DNA of 64,000 nucleotides from Raphanus sativus (Eukaryota > Streptophyta > Magnoliopsida > Brassicales > Brassicaceae): the NCBI RefSeq assembly GCF_000801105.2, contig NC_079514.1, positions 3,534,001-3,598,000 of the forward strand. Reading direction: 5' to 3'. The notes under the pieces were generated by a model. That model saw only the letters and a program-made list of their open reading frames with translations, was not told the DNA's origin and did not search any database. This document shows positions 24,422 to 35,335 of this stretch, piece by piece. Each line of letters opens with the position of its first letter. Positions within the stretch are counted from its first letter, which is position 1. The translations under genes were made by a program, and so were the position numbers.

Positions 24422-25536
24422 CACATTGGTAATAACCTTGGAAAGAATTGTCTTCAAAAGGAAGCTTTGGATTGAGATTCAAGTCTTGGACTATGTACTC
24501 GGTGAGAAACCTGAGAGAGAGAGAGAAGATAAGATCCATTGATATGATGATCCATATAAAGACAATATTGAATCTTTGTGTTTACCGGATTGCTTTTAAG
24601 CTCTTCTTCATTCATACCCATTCCAACTATTCGTTCTTGCTTATACCCAGCTGGATAATGACTTACCTATTGTAAAAATCACACAGAACCAAATAAATCT
24701 AAAACTTGAGAGGTTTCTCAACACACAAGAAAAAAAACGGATTTGCATTTTAGTGCCTACCCAACTGCTACACATATCAAGTATGCTCACTCCTGGAGTT
24801 TCACTCTGAGGCAAGAAACCTTGGAGTAGTACTTTGTCAGTGCAGCAATTGCTGGATCATCAATGTGTGTCACAAACCGCGGAGCTTCATAGAACGTTGA
24901 ATCAGACGACCTGACAAAAAAAAAAAACCAAACATCATGATTCAAACAGAAGTCACAAGATCTCCAAAAGGCAAAAAAACAGAGTAAGAAAACAGAGTAA
25001 GAGACAAAATGGTTTTTTACTCGTCGAATCGCTGGAAATCTTCTTCTTTGAAAGGGAAGTTCTCAGGCCATTCCACTTTACTCAACGCCTAGATTCAATC
25101 AAAAGAACATTTAGAACACAAATGTATGATCTGTTTCGTTCATAAGATACTAGAAAAAAGAGCACATTTCGAAGTTTCTACATTCCCAAAATGTCTAAAG
25201 GTACGAACTTTGGAAAGCTTAGCTTGTTGTCTGTTTGATACGAATTAACTATGATGGAACAAGAGGGAAGAAGAAGACCTGTTCGACAGGAGAAGGTTCG
25301 CTGCCTCGCGAAGCGATGAATGATTTGCCGCCAAGAATACTACCGGACATGTTGTTCATCATCCAAGGACGTGCCGGCGAAACCGCCGAGAACCAACCGA
25401 CGACGTGAAAGAGCGCGAATCCAACGGTCGAAAGGTCTCGAAGCAGCCGTTGGAGGAGATTCAGAGGAGAGGAGTTGGATAATGGGAGAGGATTGGATCT
25501 AACTCTGAGGCCGAGAAAGTTACAAGTTTTTGACAT
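24422..25536 (-). pseudogene. SAM-dependent methyltransferase-like gene, 3' end in gap, several frame breaks
   Basis: Five exons are recognisable: 25536-25279 (Met start, probable organelle-targeting leader), 25088-25021, 24910-24761, 24666-24586 and 24510-24422. Conserved stretches include PRFVTHIDDPAIAALTKYYS, SETPGVSILDMCSSW, HYPAGYKQERIVGMGMNEEE and LTEYIVQDLNLNPKLPFED, which fit the plant methyltransferase family around At4g29590. Exon 3 changes frame between KYYSKV and SETPGV and hits TGA if read straight; exon 5 starts one base out of phase with exon 4; a further extra G follows SFQ. All breaks lie within about 450 bases of the N gap. They may be base-call errors at a contig end or true decay. 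The catalytic C-terminal half is not in the sequence. Confidence 0.72.
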
Positions 25537-26505
25537 GGTGAACTCTGTCTGGTTTCAAAGAGGGGGGGCTTTTCAGGACAGAACACGACGTTGAGATTGG
25601 GAAGATGATGATGAGAGCCTAGTGATCCAAACCATTCTTACGTGGTCGTTTCTGTCGTGGGGGGTTTATTTACACATCACCAAGAATTGGGGAAGAAACT
25701 GCAAATAAAGTGAACTAAGAGGTCCTAGTAGGAAAGAAAAAAACAAATTAGAGTAATTACATCAAATACCAATGATTCAAGTAATTTGAACTTTGAAGAA
25801 AAACCTAAGAAAAAAAATAAGAGGTTATTTGTTTACATTCTGTTATCTCCATCCATGTCATCTTTCTAAATTTTATGAGACTGTTTATTTGTGCATTTAA
25901 CTTTTTCTTTTTTTTTCATAATATAAATAGTTTAGACTAAAAAAACTAATATCGAGATGTTTCTTCTAAAAAATAATATTAATTAACAAATTCAACTAAT
26001 TATAAAAACATATATTATTTGATTAGCTACACTATATTACATAAATATGTGTGAACTATTTATATTTTGAAACAAAAAAAATTTCCTAAACTAGTTACAA
26101 TAAAAAACGGAAGAAACACTTTCAATTCATATTTACTTTTACTCAACTTTGAAATAAAAATAGAATTTTTATATTGGAAATACTCAAAGTAAACTACTTA
26201 CAATAGTAGATTGTATATGGAATAACAGCACAAAAACATGAGTAAATTTACGTAGCATATACAATTAGATTTATTTAATTTATTTGGTATCTACATTACT
26301 ATTTTAAACATGAAAAATATCACTAACTAAGTTGTAACTTGATTTGAACCATATGCCCATATAGTTTATACTCTAGTAATCCTAGCTAATTTGCTTAAAA
26401 AGATCATTGGCGAGTCATCATGAGTGAATCCTAAGAGTCACACTGAACCTTTTGATTTTTGTGTGTTGGTTTATATGCGAACACTACAAGAAAGCATTGT
26501 ATACT
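25537..26505. other. Intergenic AT-rich DNA upstream of the methyltransferase gene
   Basis: The first 150 bases presumably carry the methyltransferase promoter. Beyond that the sequence is AT-rich without a coding frame or clear element boundary. Confidence 0.5.
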
Positions 26506-28122
26506 TCTATATTATTAAAAAGAGAAGTACACTTTAAAAATACCTCTTAGTTTCAGTGTTATTTACAATGACATGCCATTGAAAATATTAATTAAACTTC
26601 CTATAAAAATGTTTGTCTTAACCAGTTTATTAAATGTGTCTTTATCACTCTGTTTTATAGATAATCTCTATTTTAATGTTTGTCTTTTTCAGTTTAGTTA
26701 ATGTGTTGTCTTAAAACAAATTTAACTTCTCTTGTATTAAATAAATTCCGAAGTTATATATTTGTTACATAAAAAAATTTTAGGATATAAATTTTGAAAT
26801 TATTTATTGTCATAAAATAAAATTTAACTTCCATTCTCTATTAAAATAATTTCAAGATAAAATTGAATTTCCCTTTTCATCTAAACCAATGTTTATTCAC
26901 CTCACATAGAGCTAGGTCTCAATAAGTCTAAAAAATTATCGTATGAATAGATTTTTTACCGTAATGTTATATGTATAGTTTCAACTTTTTCTCATATTTA
27001 ACATTAAGATGTACCTGTATAAAAATCAGTGTAAATCATTAATCTATGTAAAATATTACCGATCTACATATATATTTATCTATGTTTACGCTTCCAACCA
27101 ACTACACAAATCAACTGTTTGCTAACCTTTCTCAAAAAAAAAAAAAATCAAATCGATTTTTCTTATACTTTCACAACAAACCAAATCAATCATTTTAGAA
27201 CACAAACAAAATATCTTTATTACTCTATCAAATCTATAATCAATATCAAATATTAATTAACTTTAATATAGTAACATGATTTTCGTTAACTATCTATATT
27301 TAGCTAAATAATAAAGTATCTATGTTTTCTTCCAAGTAAAATCTGTTTAACTGAACTTGCAGAGTACTCAATATTAAATATAAGATTAAGTAAATAGTTA
27401 AGAATGAGGCAATTGCCTATATTCTTGCTAACTACATTATCTTTAAGAAACAATTGATTTGCTTTATAAAAGTTATGGGCATTTATTAATTAACTAGGTG
27501 TAACTAGACATGCAAACAATATACTTTGAAACAGAATGAAAAATAAACCAATTATTTCAAAAGAGATTTAATTACTCCATACCCTGATTCGTAAAGAAAA
27601 AATATCAGATTCACAAAGATAAAACATTAGATCCTCGATTAATGAGTTTTGAAATCGTCATCGCCATGGAAAAAAACCGAAAGTCGAGATATTTCTTTTT
27701 TTCATTCTTCACAATTTTTTTTCTAAACACCGAACGGTTACAAAACAAAAATTGTCGGTTAGGATAAGAGAGGGGAGTCATGAGCCACTAGACCAACTTA
27801 ATTTGATCTAAAACACTATGGCCCTAACAAAAAATGTGATAACAATGAGCCGAATAAATTGATTTATATATGACTCAAAGTCATTTATTTCAACGTATTT
27901 TAAATTAACTAAATTGATTTATATATTTCATATATAATCTATCATTGTTCATTTTAAGCTTTCTTTATATAAAAATTTTTTTTTCACACATTTTATTGTT
28001 TTTTAAAAACTCAAAAAGAACTCAATGTATCACAAGTAACTATTAACAAATACATCATTTAGTGTAAATCAAAAATTAAAAATAAAATAAACACCCGCCC
28101 GGTCGGGCGGGTCATGGTCTAG
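26506..28122 (+). mobile_element. Candidate non-autonomous Helitron
   Basis: The left end reads TCTATATTATTAAAAAGAGA, typical of crucifer Helitron 5' ends. The right end has a perfect 9-bp stem hairpin, ACCCGCCCGGTCGGGCGGGT (28093-28112), followed six bases later by CTAG (28119-28122) and a T, matching the hairpin plus CTRR rule and the required 3' flanking T. The base before the left end is T rather than the expected A, so that boundary is less sure. The 1.6-kb interior is AT-rich and non-coding, as usual for non-autonomous members. Confidence 0.6.
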
Positions 28123-29758
28123 TTTAAAATTACGATTCAAGATGCATGAACTAGCATCTAATGAATAAATCTCTTATAATTTCCATCTTTATTGAAAGTC
28201 GTTTACAAAAAAAAATCCATCTTTATTCAAACAACCATCGAAAATATTACTTCTTCCACTTCATTTTATTTTTCGTTTTAGATTTACGAACATGGATAAA
28301 AAATATTTAGTTTTGTATATTTTTAAAACAAAAAATCATACATATACATCTAGCATTATTTCGACCAATAAAAAATAAACAGAAAATTTTATTAATAATT
28401 TTTTTATTAAAATCATAAAATAACATTTATTTTAAAAATAAAAATTTTGCTCTACAACAACAATTAAATTAAAACAAAAGGAGTACTAAATAAGTGTGGA
28501 CTGAGCCATTTTTGCCCCCTCTTCTTCAATACAACTATATCTTCGCTAACTATTTCGCTTTAAAATAGACTATTTATGATGCATGAACTAGAATTTAATG
28601 AATAAGTCTCTTATAATTTTCATCTGTATATTCAAACCACCATCAGAATGTTACTATATAACTGTCGATTGAGCTGTTTTCGACCACTCTTCTTCAGTAC
28701 AACAATATATGATTTCTATTAAACTACAAAAGTAACATTAACTACTTCACTTTTTAAAATAGACGGTCCATGAGTTGTCTCATTGTTGGTCAAACTTTTA
28801 GATGAAATAAACAAATTTTAACAATATATTTATTAATTATATTTTTCCTCATATCATTTATAAAAATATTAAATTCACACATTTTTTTATAAATTAATTC
28901 AATTTCATTAATAATTATTACAAAAATATAAAGTTAATTTTATAGTAATGTTTTTATATTTTCACCAACATTTTGATTATAATCATTCACAATTTACTAA
29001 AATCAATTGATAATGTAAAATTTCACATTTTCAAAATAATATTTTACTTATATATATAATTTTACTTATATTTTATATAATTTTACTTATATTTTATATA
29101 ATTTTACTTATATTTTATATAAATTTACATGTACTTTTATATAATTTTTAAAGTTTATATGGAAACATAATTTGCATTTATTTGATAATAACAATATTTA
29201 TAAAATATTAGTATTGTTTATGGAAATTTTATTAATAAATATATTATGCTTTTTGTACTATATGTCCTAAAGAAGGTTTGGATTTTTTTCACTGAAAAAA
29301 TGGTGTTGTATTGTAGAAAATGGTGTTGTATTTTTTTATGAATAAGAAAATGGTGTTTATGCTTCTTTGTACTATATGTCCTAAAGAATGGTTTGGATAT
29401 TTATTGATAAAATTTCTATGAACAATACTAATATTTTTATACAAGTATACGAGAAGAAGATTTTTTATCTTCTTCTTACAAATATACATGATTTTTCTTG
29501 TTCTTAGTGGAAGAGGACACGGCGAAGCTCATACTACAGAAGATAGCCCCCGGGTGTTCTTTCACGGTCTTGCATTGTTCTTAAAAAAAAGCGACGCCTA
29601 TTTTATAAGATGATGATAAGAATTATGAAAATGCAAGGGACCACAAATAAATTATACTTGTCTTGGTTTTTAATTTGAATGATAATAAAATAACAGAATC
29701 TTTAATATGAGTTGATTTCTTCTTGGGTTCATATGATGGTACCTTTTATAAAGTCAAA
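28123..29758. other. Repeat-rich AT DNA between two Helitron candidates
   Basis: No gene was seen. It contains a micro-duplication at 28182-28227, a tandem minisatellite at about 29050-29125 with a unit near TTTTACTTATATTTTATATAA repeated about three and a half times, and a fold-back element at 29201-29440. Confidence 0.55.
29201..29440. mobile_element. Fold-back (MITE-like) element with internal direct repeat
   Basis: Arms of about 40 bases at 29201-29242 and 29398-29440 are inverted copies with few mismatches (left core ATTAGTATTGTTTATGGAAA). Inside, a segment around TGTACTATATGTCCTAAAGA occurs twice in direct orientation (about 29247-29284 and 29358-29398). No open frame is present. The superfamily is not clear because no target duplication was identified. 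Confidence 0.5.
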
Positions 29759-31257
29759 CTAGGTGATTTTCCCGTGTTCAGGCACGGATATAAATATTTA
29801 TAAAGTAAATATACTATAATAATTAATTACTATTTACTTTTAATTTTATATTAATTTATAATTGTATGCATAATTTATATTAATACTATTATAATACTTT
29901 AATTAGACATACGATTTTAGATATGTTATAGGTTGTTAATTTTGTTGTTTTTACAGTCGATTTAGTTATCATTTGGATATATTGGTCTGCATTTATTTCT
30001 TTGAATTCAATTATAATATTTTATATTCTAAATATACTAAAATTTTGATTAATTTCTTATTTGCATTTAGGTTGGTTGGTTGGTTGTCTTATATATGTAA
30101 ATATATTTCAGAACGATTATTTATAAATTAAGATATATTGTGCTTAGAATGAAATAAAAGATAAACTAAAGTGTCGGATTCCAAACTAAATAAATTAATA
30201 TAACGATGATATTATTGTTATGTTGTAAGTAAAATCATCGTTATATTCATGTTGTAAGCAACCATAAAAATTTACATGATTTTACTTACAACATGATTAT
30301 TTTAAGTTTGGTTTCTTACATTCATGAGCTTTCAAATATCATTGTATTTAGCTTATGTTAAGTTTCACAAACATAAAAAACATAAAATTTAAAAGAAAAT
30401 TTAATATTAAGGAAACATATAATTTTAATGATGATAAAATATAATATATCTACCTTGTTAAAGTATATCGTGTTATTTTAATTTAAAATATTTTGTAATT
30501 ATTTGATCAAAAAATGTTTACTGTTAAAATCTATTTTTTCATTTTCTAATATCTATTAAAAATAAACAGTAAAAAATGTGATTGTATTTTACAAATTATA
30601 TTATATAAGTAAAATATAATTTATAGATATTTTTCTGTAATGAAAGATATTATAGTCAAATAAATAAAACATTTCACTAATACTAATTATAAATTATTTT
30701 TAGTCAGCATATATTTGCTTATGTTACTTAATTATTTTATGTAATCATCTAAGAAGACATATAGATATATAAAATATTTCTATTACTTTGAAATTTTATT
30801 GTTTAAAATTATGTTTTAAATAAATATTATTTATTTTTCTAATATCAAGATTATCTATGTGATATTTTCTTTTATGAAATCACATTATATACAAATATAT
30901 ATTTTTCATCTAAGAAAATATAAATATAAATAAAGTATATTATTACTTCAAAAGTATATTTTTATGTTATTTTTTTAAATGGAATATTACTATTTTGTAA
31001 ATTTTCCTTTTTAATGAAATTATATTATATAGGCATATATTTTCGTTTTTAAATTTGTTTTTAAACTTTATAAATGTTTCCTTTTTATGATATAAGTTAT
31101 TTGGAAATTTTTTAAAAAGGAAACTAAATAAAAAAATCAGCAAAAATTTAACTGTAATAATTTTAATTCATTAAGGGTATACGTGTAATCAACCATCATG
31201 AGAGTTAACGTGAGCGCGACACATAGGAAACTGACTTCTCAAATAATATTATAGAGA
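29759..31257 (-). mobile_element. Candidate non-autonomous Helitron, minus orientation
   Basis: Read on the minus strand, the element starts TCTCTATAATATTATTTGAG at 31257 with host A before it. It ends with a short hairpin (CCGTG stem to CACGG, 29772-29787) and CTAG (29762-29759), followed by host T. This satisfies the A^T insertion rule at both ends. The interior is non-coding and very AT-rich. Its first roughly 600 bases are repeated in inverted orientation at 63385-64000. Confidence 0.68.
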
Positions 31258-31455
31258 TATAAATGCAGTAATCTTTCTTCGTTACGAATGTTTATGAATT
31301 GCTTCTCCTCTAATTATTATACACCACTGATGTTCTTACATTAAAAAAAATAGGAATGAAAAACACTTAAAGCATATATTTTTCTTTTGGTAAAATGTTA
31401 AATTTGGTTTTGCAATTTGCATGCATATCAAAGTAATATAATAGAGTCCACTAGC

Positions 31456-31511
31456 ATCTAGCAAACATGTTAGTTTACAAAAAAAAAAAAAAAAAATCTA
31501 GCAAACATGTT
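31456..31511 (+). repeat. 16-bp direct duplication around a 24-nt poly(A) insert
   Basis: ATCTAGCAAACATGTT occurs at 31456-31471 and 31496-31511. Between the copies lies AGTTTAC followed by 17 A. This has the form of a target-site duplication around an almost tail-only retro-insert. It is the clearest of many such sites in the window. Confidence 0.75.
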
Positions 31512-31829
31512 TTTTTTTCCTTGAAAATGGCTAAAGCCTAAATGTTGAGACTTTTGTTGAGAGCTGAGGCACAAAAGTGAGTTTTCTGTTAAGTTCACGT
31601 AATCAAGTCATTGTAGACTTTTAGTTTCTCAAGTCAACCAAGTTCACGTCAAGATCAACATGGCGACACAAAGGTCTAGTTTCTTTCTGGTCGCTTCATG
31701 ATTGCCTAAAGATTAAATGGGTCACGAGTTTTGATAAAATGAATTAATTCACGTCGTCTGCCCATTAACGTCTTAGCGAATAAGAGCATACTGCCTTCCA
31801 CTTCGCGTATCCTTCCCGGGATCCATTCA

Positions 31830-31836
31830 TATAAAT
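31830..31836 (+). promoter_or_regulatory. TATA box of the cytidine deaminase gene
   Basis: TATAAAT lies 36 bases before the ATG at 31866. With transcription normally starting about 30 bases downstream of TATA, the untranslated leader would be only a few bases unless another promoter element is used. Confidence 0.5.
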
Positions 31837-31865
31837 CCCCAACCCGACCCGAACCGACCCGAATA

Positions 31866-32882
31866 ATGGATCGACCCAGCTTCCTTATCCACGCGGAAGA
31901 AGCCGAATCCGCCGCGAAACGACACGGCGTCTCCGTCGTCAATCTCCTCCCTCTCCTCGTCAACCCAGCGAAACCCCTCGCCCGTCCCCCGATCTCGAAA
32001 TTCCCCGTCTCAGCAGTCGGACTCGGATCGTCGGGCCGGATCTTCGTAGGCGTCAACGTCGAGTTCCCAGGCCTCCCTCTCCACCACTCGATCCACGCCG
32101 AGCAGTTCCTCGTCACCAACCTCGCGCTCAACTCCGAGCCGATCCTCCGTCGCTTCTCCGTCTCCGCCGCTCCCTGCGGCCACTGCCGCCAGTTCCTCCA
32201 GGAGATCCGCGACGCCCCCGACATCAGAATCCTAATCACCGATCCAAACGCCTTCCGCGACGCCGTTACGGATAACGAAGACGCCGTTACAGAGAAAAAC
32301 GACACCGTTGCGGAGAAAGAAAACGCCGTTACTGAGCAAAACGACACCGTTAGTACTGAGCAAAACGACACCGTTAGTACTGAGCGAAACGACGCCGTTG
32401 CGGAGAAAGAAGACGGTTACGTGCGTTTAGAGAGCATCTTGCCGCACAGATTCGGCCCTGACGATCTCCTCGAGAGAGACGTCCCTTTACTCCTCGAGCC
32501 GCACGATAACCGTCTCACTCTCTTAGGTGTTATCACCAACGGTCACACTGATTCCGATCTAAAGCTAACGGCTTTATCCGCCGCGAATAGATCTTACGCG
32601 CCGTACAGTCGGTGTCCGTCGGGAGTGGCGATGGTGGATTGCGAAGGGAGAGTGTACAGAGGATGGTACATGGAGTCGGCTGCGTATAATCCTAGCTTGG
32701 GGCCGGTGCAAGCGGCGCTGGTTGATTTCGTGGCTAACGGTGGAGGAGGAGGAGGGTTTGAGAGGATCGTTGGGGCGGTGTTGGTGGAGAAGAGAGATGC
32801 TGTGGTGCGTCAAGAGCATACGGCGAAGATGCTTTTGCAGGTGATTGCTCCGAAATGTGATTTCGAGGTCTTCCATTGCTGA
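31866..32882 (+). CDS. Cytidine deaminase with an expanded acidic repeat insert
   Basis: This intronless gene encodes 338 residues and should deaminate cytidine and deoxycytidine to uridine and deoxyuridine. Zinc ligands are H77 of HAE and C104 and C107 of PCGHC; E79 is the proton shuttle. A C-terminal non-catalytic deaminase-like half follows (about 190-338). Between the halves, residues 132-182 consist of seven imperfect 7- or 8-residue units of the form D-A/T-V-T/A-E-K/Q-N/E, absent from typical plant cytidine deaminases of about 300 residues. Arabidopsis has a tandem cluster of related genes near At4g29570-At4g29650, whereas only one copy lies here. The insert sits in a linker and need not abolish activity. 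Confidence 0.92.
   Translation: MDRPSFLIHAEEAESAAKRHGVSVVNLLPLLVNPAKPLARPPISKFPVSAVGLGSSGRIFVGVNVEFPGLPLHHSIHAEQFLVTNLALNSEPILRRFSVSAAPCGHCRQFLQEIRDAPDIRILITDPNAFRDAVTDNEDAVTEKNDTVAEKENAVTEQNDTVSTEQNDTVSTERNDAVAEKEDGYVRLESILPHRFGPDDLLERDVPLLLEPHDNRLTLLGVITNGHTDSDLKLTALSAANRSYAPYSRCPSGVAMVDCEGRVYRGWYMESAAYNPSLGPVQAALVDFVANGGGGGGFERIVGAVLVEKRDAVVRQEHTAKMLLQVIAPKCDFEVFHC
32259..32411 (+). repeat. Coding minisatellite in the cytidine deaminase gene
   Basis: Seven tandem units of 21 or 24 bases, each starting GACGCCGTT, GACACCGTT or AACGCCGTT, encode the acidic linker. Two adjacent 24-base units are nearly identical, which indicates recent duplication. All changes are multiples of three, so the frame is preserved. 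Confidence 0.92.
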
Positions 32883-33424
32883 GATTCTTAGTGAGAAGCT
32901 GATAAAGGCGTAAGCTTTGTTCGTAAAGTCACAAGCTTTCAATTTGATGCAGTGTTTCTATGATGATGATATTTGTAATTGGATGCAATGTTTGTATGAT
33001 AATGAAGAAAAGCCAAAGCTTTGTTCACTTAGTTTCACCACAGTCGCTGTGTAGACAAATACTGAAAGACAAAACAGAGGCACTCTGTTTCATTTGTTAA
33101 GAGGAAGAGAGAAAGTGTGGTGAATGCTATGTTCATTGTCGCTTTCTCTTCATCACCATCTTCCAAGACAGAACAATGGATCTGTGTTACATAATACATA
33201 CCAATGCAACAGAACAACAAAACATTTGGAGTTTGTAGCAATAAGGACAAGTGGTAAAAAGACACATTTGCAATTTTACCTGTAAGAATAATAATAACAT
33301 GTTTCAGGAGTTAATTGTTTTATACCAAAAAAAAAGAAAACAACAGATATACAGAAAGTTAAGCTTAGTGTTTGCTTTGAGCAACCAAAGATGGTTGCAG
33401 TAACAAGTCTACAAGTGTGGCACT
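32883..33424. other. Convergent 3' region between cytidine deaminase and thioredoxin genes
   Basis: This stretch contains the 3' untranslated regions of two tail-to-tail genes. ATGATGAT and GCAATGTTT motifs recur near 32950-33000. No gene was seen. Confidence 0.5.
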
Positions 33425-34715
33425 TCAACTTGATCCAGCTGGTTTGGCTGCATTCGTCTGCACGGATAATGATTCCAATGTAAACCCTTCAGGTCCCTTG
33501 GCTGGACCAATGCTGCAACGATCGGTGTTGTGCAGTCTGATGCCATCTTTTATCTTCTGAAACTGAAAGAAGAAAATCCTCATATAAGCGAATGTCAACT
33601 AGTTCTGAGAGACACACCAAATGCGTTCAAGAGGTTCTGATCAACTTAATCAGCAAAGGGTTTGATTCTAGAATGCCAAAATAGTATCAATGTCAAGCTA
33701 CAGACTTCTAATATACGATAGATCTTATCAAAACAAGAGACAATTCTATAAGTTTGAAGGGAAAGTGTATGAGCAGGCTTCTTTACCTTAGCAAGAGAAC
33801 ATGAGAAGGACTCGAGCTGGCCATCAGCTCCACGGTAAAAGTGGAAGTAAGGAAGCACTTTCACGTTCAAACTCTTGCACATTGGTTTATTCTCATCAAA
33901 GTTGATTTTGAGGAACAATATATTGGGATTTTCCACCGCCGTTTTGCAAAGCTGAAAATATTATTAACAAGACACAGAACATCTAACTATCAGTCTCAGA
34001 ATCACGAAAGAGAAATGAAGGTAACTTGGAGCTAAACCTTAGGGAACAATGCTCTGCAAGAAGCACACCAAGTTCCATAAAACTCTACAATGACTAGTCT
34101 TTCTCCAGCTTCGCTTAAAGCCTTCAAGAACTCCTCGGTAGAATGAATGTCCACCATGTTTGGTCCAGCATTCCTCTCCCACCATTTCGGTGGCTCTGTC
34201 TCGGCCACACTCTCATCTACCTATACCACAAACACACACACACTCAAACTACGGTAGAAAGCATTAACCTTTTTCATTTGAACTAATCCAAAGCATCAAC
34301 CTTTCTAATCAAAAACTGAAACTTTACACTTTTTTTCTAATCATCTGAAATGGTATGAGACTGAAGAACATAACTTAGCTCCTAATCAGCTCAGGAACCA
34401 ATCAGTTTCCAAAAAGGGTATTCGAATAACGGACAGAGTGTGCTAAAAAGACAAGAAAGTTTTCACCTTGACACGAACCAACTTGCTCTTGTGTCCTCTC
34501 AGGGGGATATGGCTTCCGAGACCAGAAGATGGGTGATGAGAAGACGAGCAGGAGGGAGAAGATGAGAGCGGACGCAATCTCCTGTCGGAATTCAGATTCG
34601 GAGTCGGAGATAAGTAAGGAGAAGTGAGAGTGGCTGCAAAGGAGGTGAAGGACGAAGAAGAGACGCCAAGGGCCTGAAACGACGCCGCTGATAATAATCG
34701 CACAACTCCAGCCAT
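33425..34715 (-). CDS. ACHT2: Atypical Cys/His-rich chloroplast thioredoxin (ACHT type)
   Basis: Four exons (34715-34467, 34220-34038, 33951-33787, 33562-33425) join in frame to 244 residues. The first 70-80 residues are Ser/Pro-rich and fit a plastid transit peptide. The thioredoxin fold follows, with WCASC instead of the classical WCGPC (active cysteines C135 and C138), then [27 protein letters not shown] including the cis-Pro loop. This active-site variant and a Cys-rich character mark the ACHT family, which in Arabidopsis is on thylakoids and passes oxidising equivalents to small targets including 2-Cys peroxiredoxin and ADP-glucose pyrophosphorylase. ACHT2 (At4g29670) is chosen over ACHT1 by neighbours. 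The start lies just after a purine-rich leader. Confidence 0.9.
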
Positions 34716-35335
34716 CTAAAATTCACCCACACACAGAGAGATAGGGAAGAGAAGAGAGTAAGACTGTTGTAGAGATCCTCCAGAGAAGATCAGGAAGAAA
34801 CTGTCTGGTTCAGATTCCAGTTATGTTTCACTCGTCATCTGCGTTTTGGCCGCCGTCATTTACTTGGCTTTTTGTCGTTGCGTTAGCGTTTAGAAATGTC
34901 TAAACGCAGAACAATAATGTTTTTATGGTAAATGGACACAAGAAAACTATGACTTTTTTTTTTTTGAAAAAGAAAACTATGACTTAAAAGTTAAAACTAT
35001 TATTATTTTTAAAATCAGAAAACAAGAAAGAGTGTCATAAGATTTGAGAACCTTGGAGATATCTTTTTTCTACTGTTTATTTTATTTAAATGTTTTTAAA
35101 GTGAAAATGTTCAATGAAACTGTTGACTATGACAATTATAGACGCCAAAATATATAACAAAGTTAAAAGAAAACAAAAGTTTAGTAGGTACACTTGTTAA
35201 ATCGCAACAAAATCATAAATGCATAAAACGTCTAACATATCAAAGCGCATAAAACGTTTGCCGCGGCTTACAAACGCAGTCACAGATTCCATGCTGCCTT
35301 TTATTAACATAACAATGTACTTACCCTTACTCTAC
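34716..35335. other. Spacer between thioredoxin promoter and phosphodiesterase 3' end
   Basis: The right side holds the 3' end of the phosphodiesterase gene and the left the promoter of the thioredoxin gene. A 15-bp duplication, AGAAAACTATGACTT at 34941-34955 and 34971-34985, brackets a 15-nt T-rich insert. No gene was seen. Confidence 0.55.

Noticed and set aside
24229..24432. Open frame crossing the N gap
   Set aside because: Half its length is N, so it is an artefact of translating unknown bases.
28093..28112. GC-rich perfect hairpin as a transcription terminator or small RNA
   Set aside because: Position just before CTAG and T, and the matching left end 1.6 kb away, explain it better as a Helitron 3' end.
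31706..32371. 221-codon minus-strand frame across the cytidine deaminase
   Set aside because: Antisense of a high-GC, intact, family-typical gene; the repeats only look like protein because the codon pattern is mirrored.
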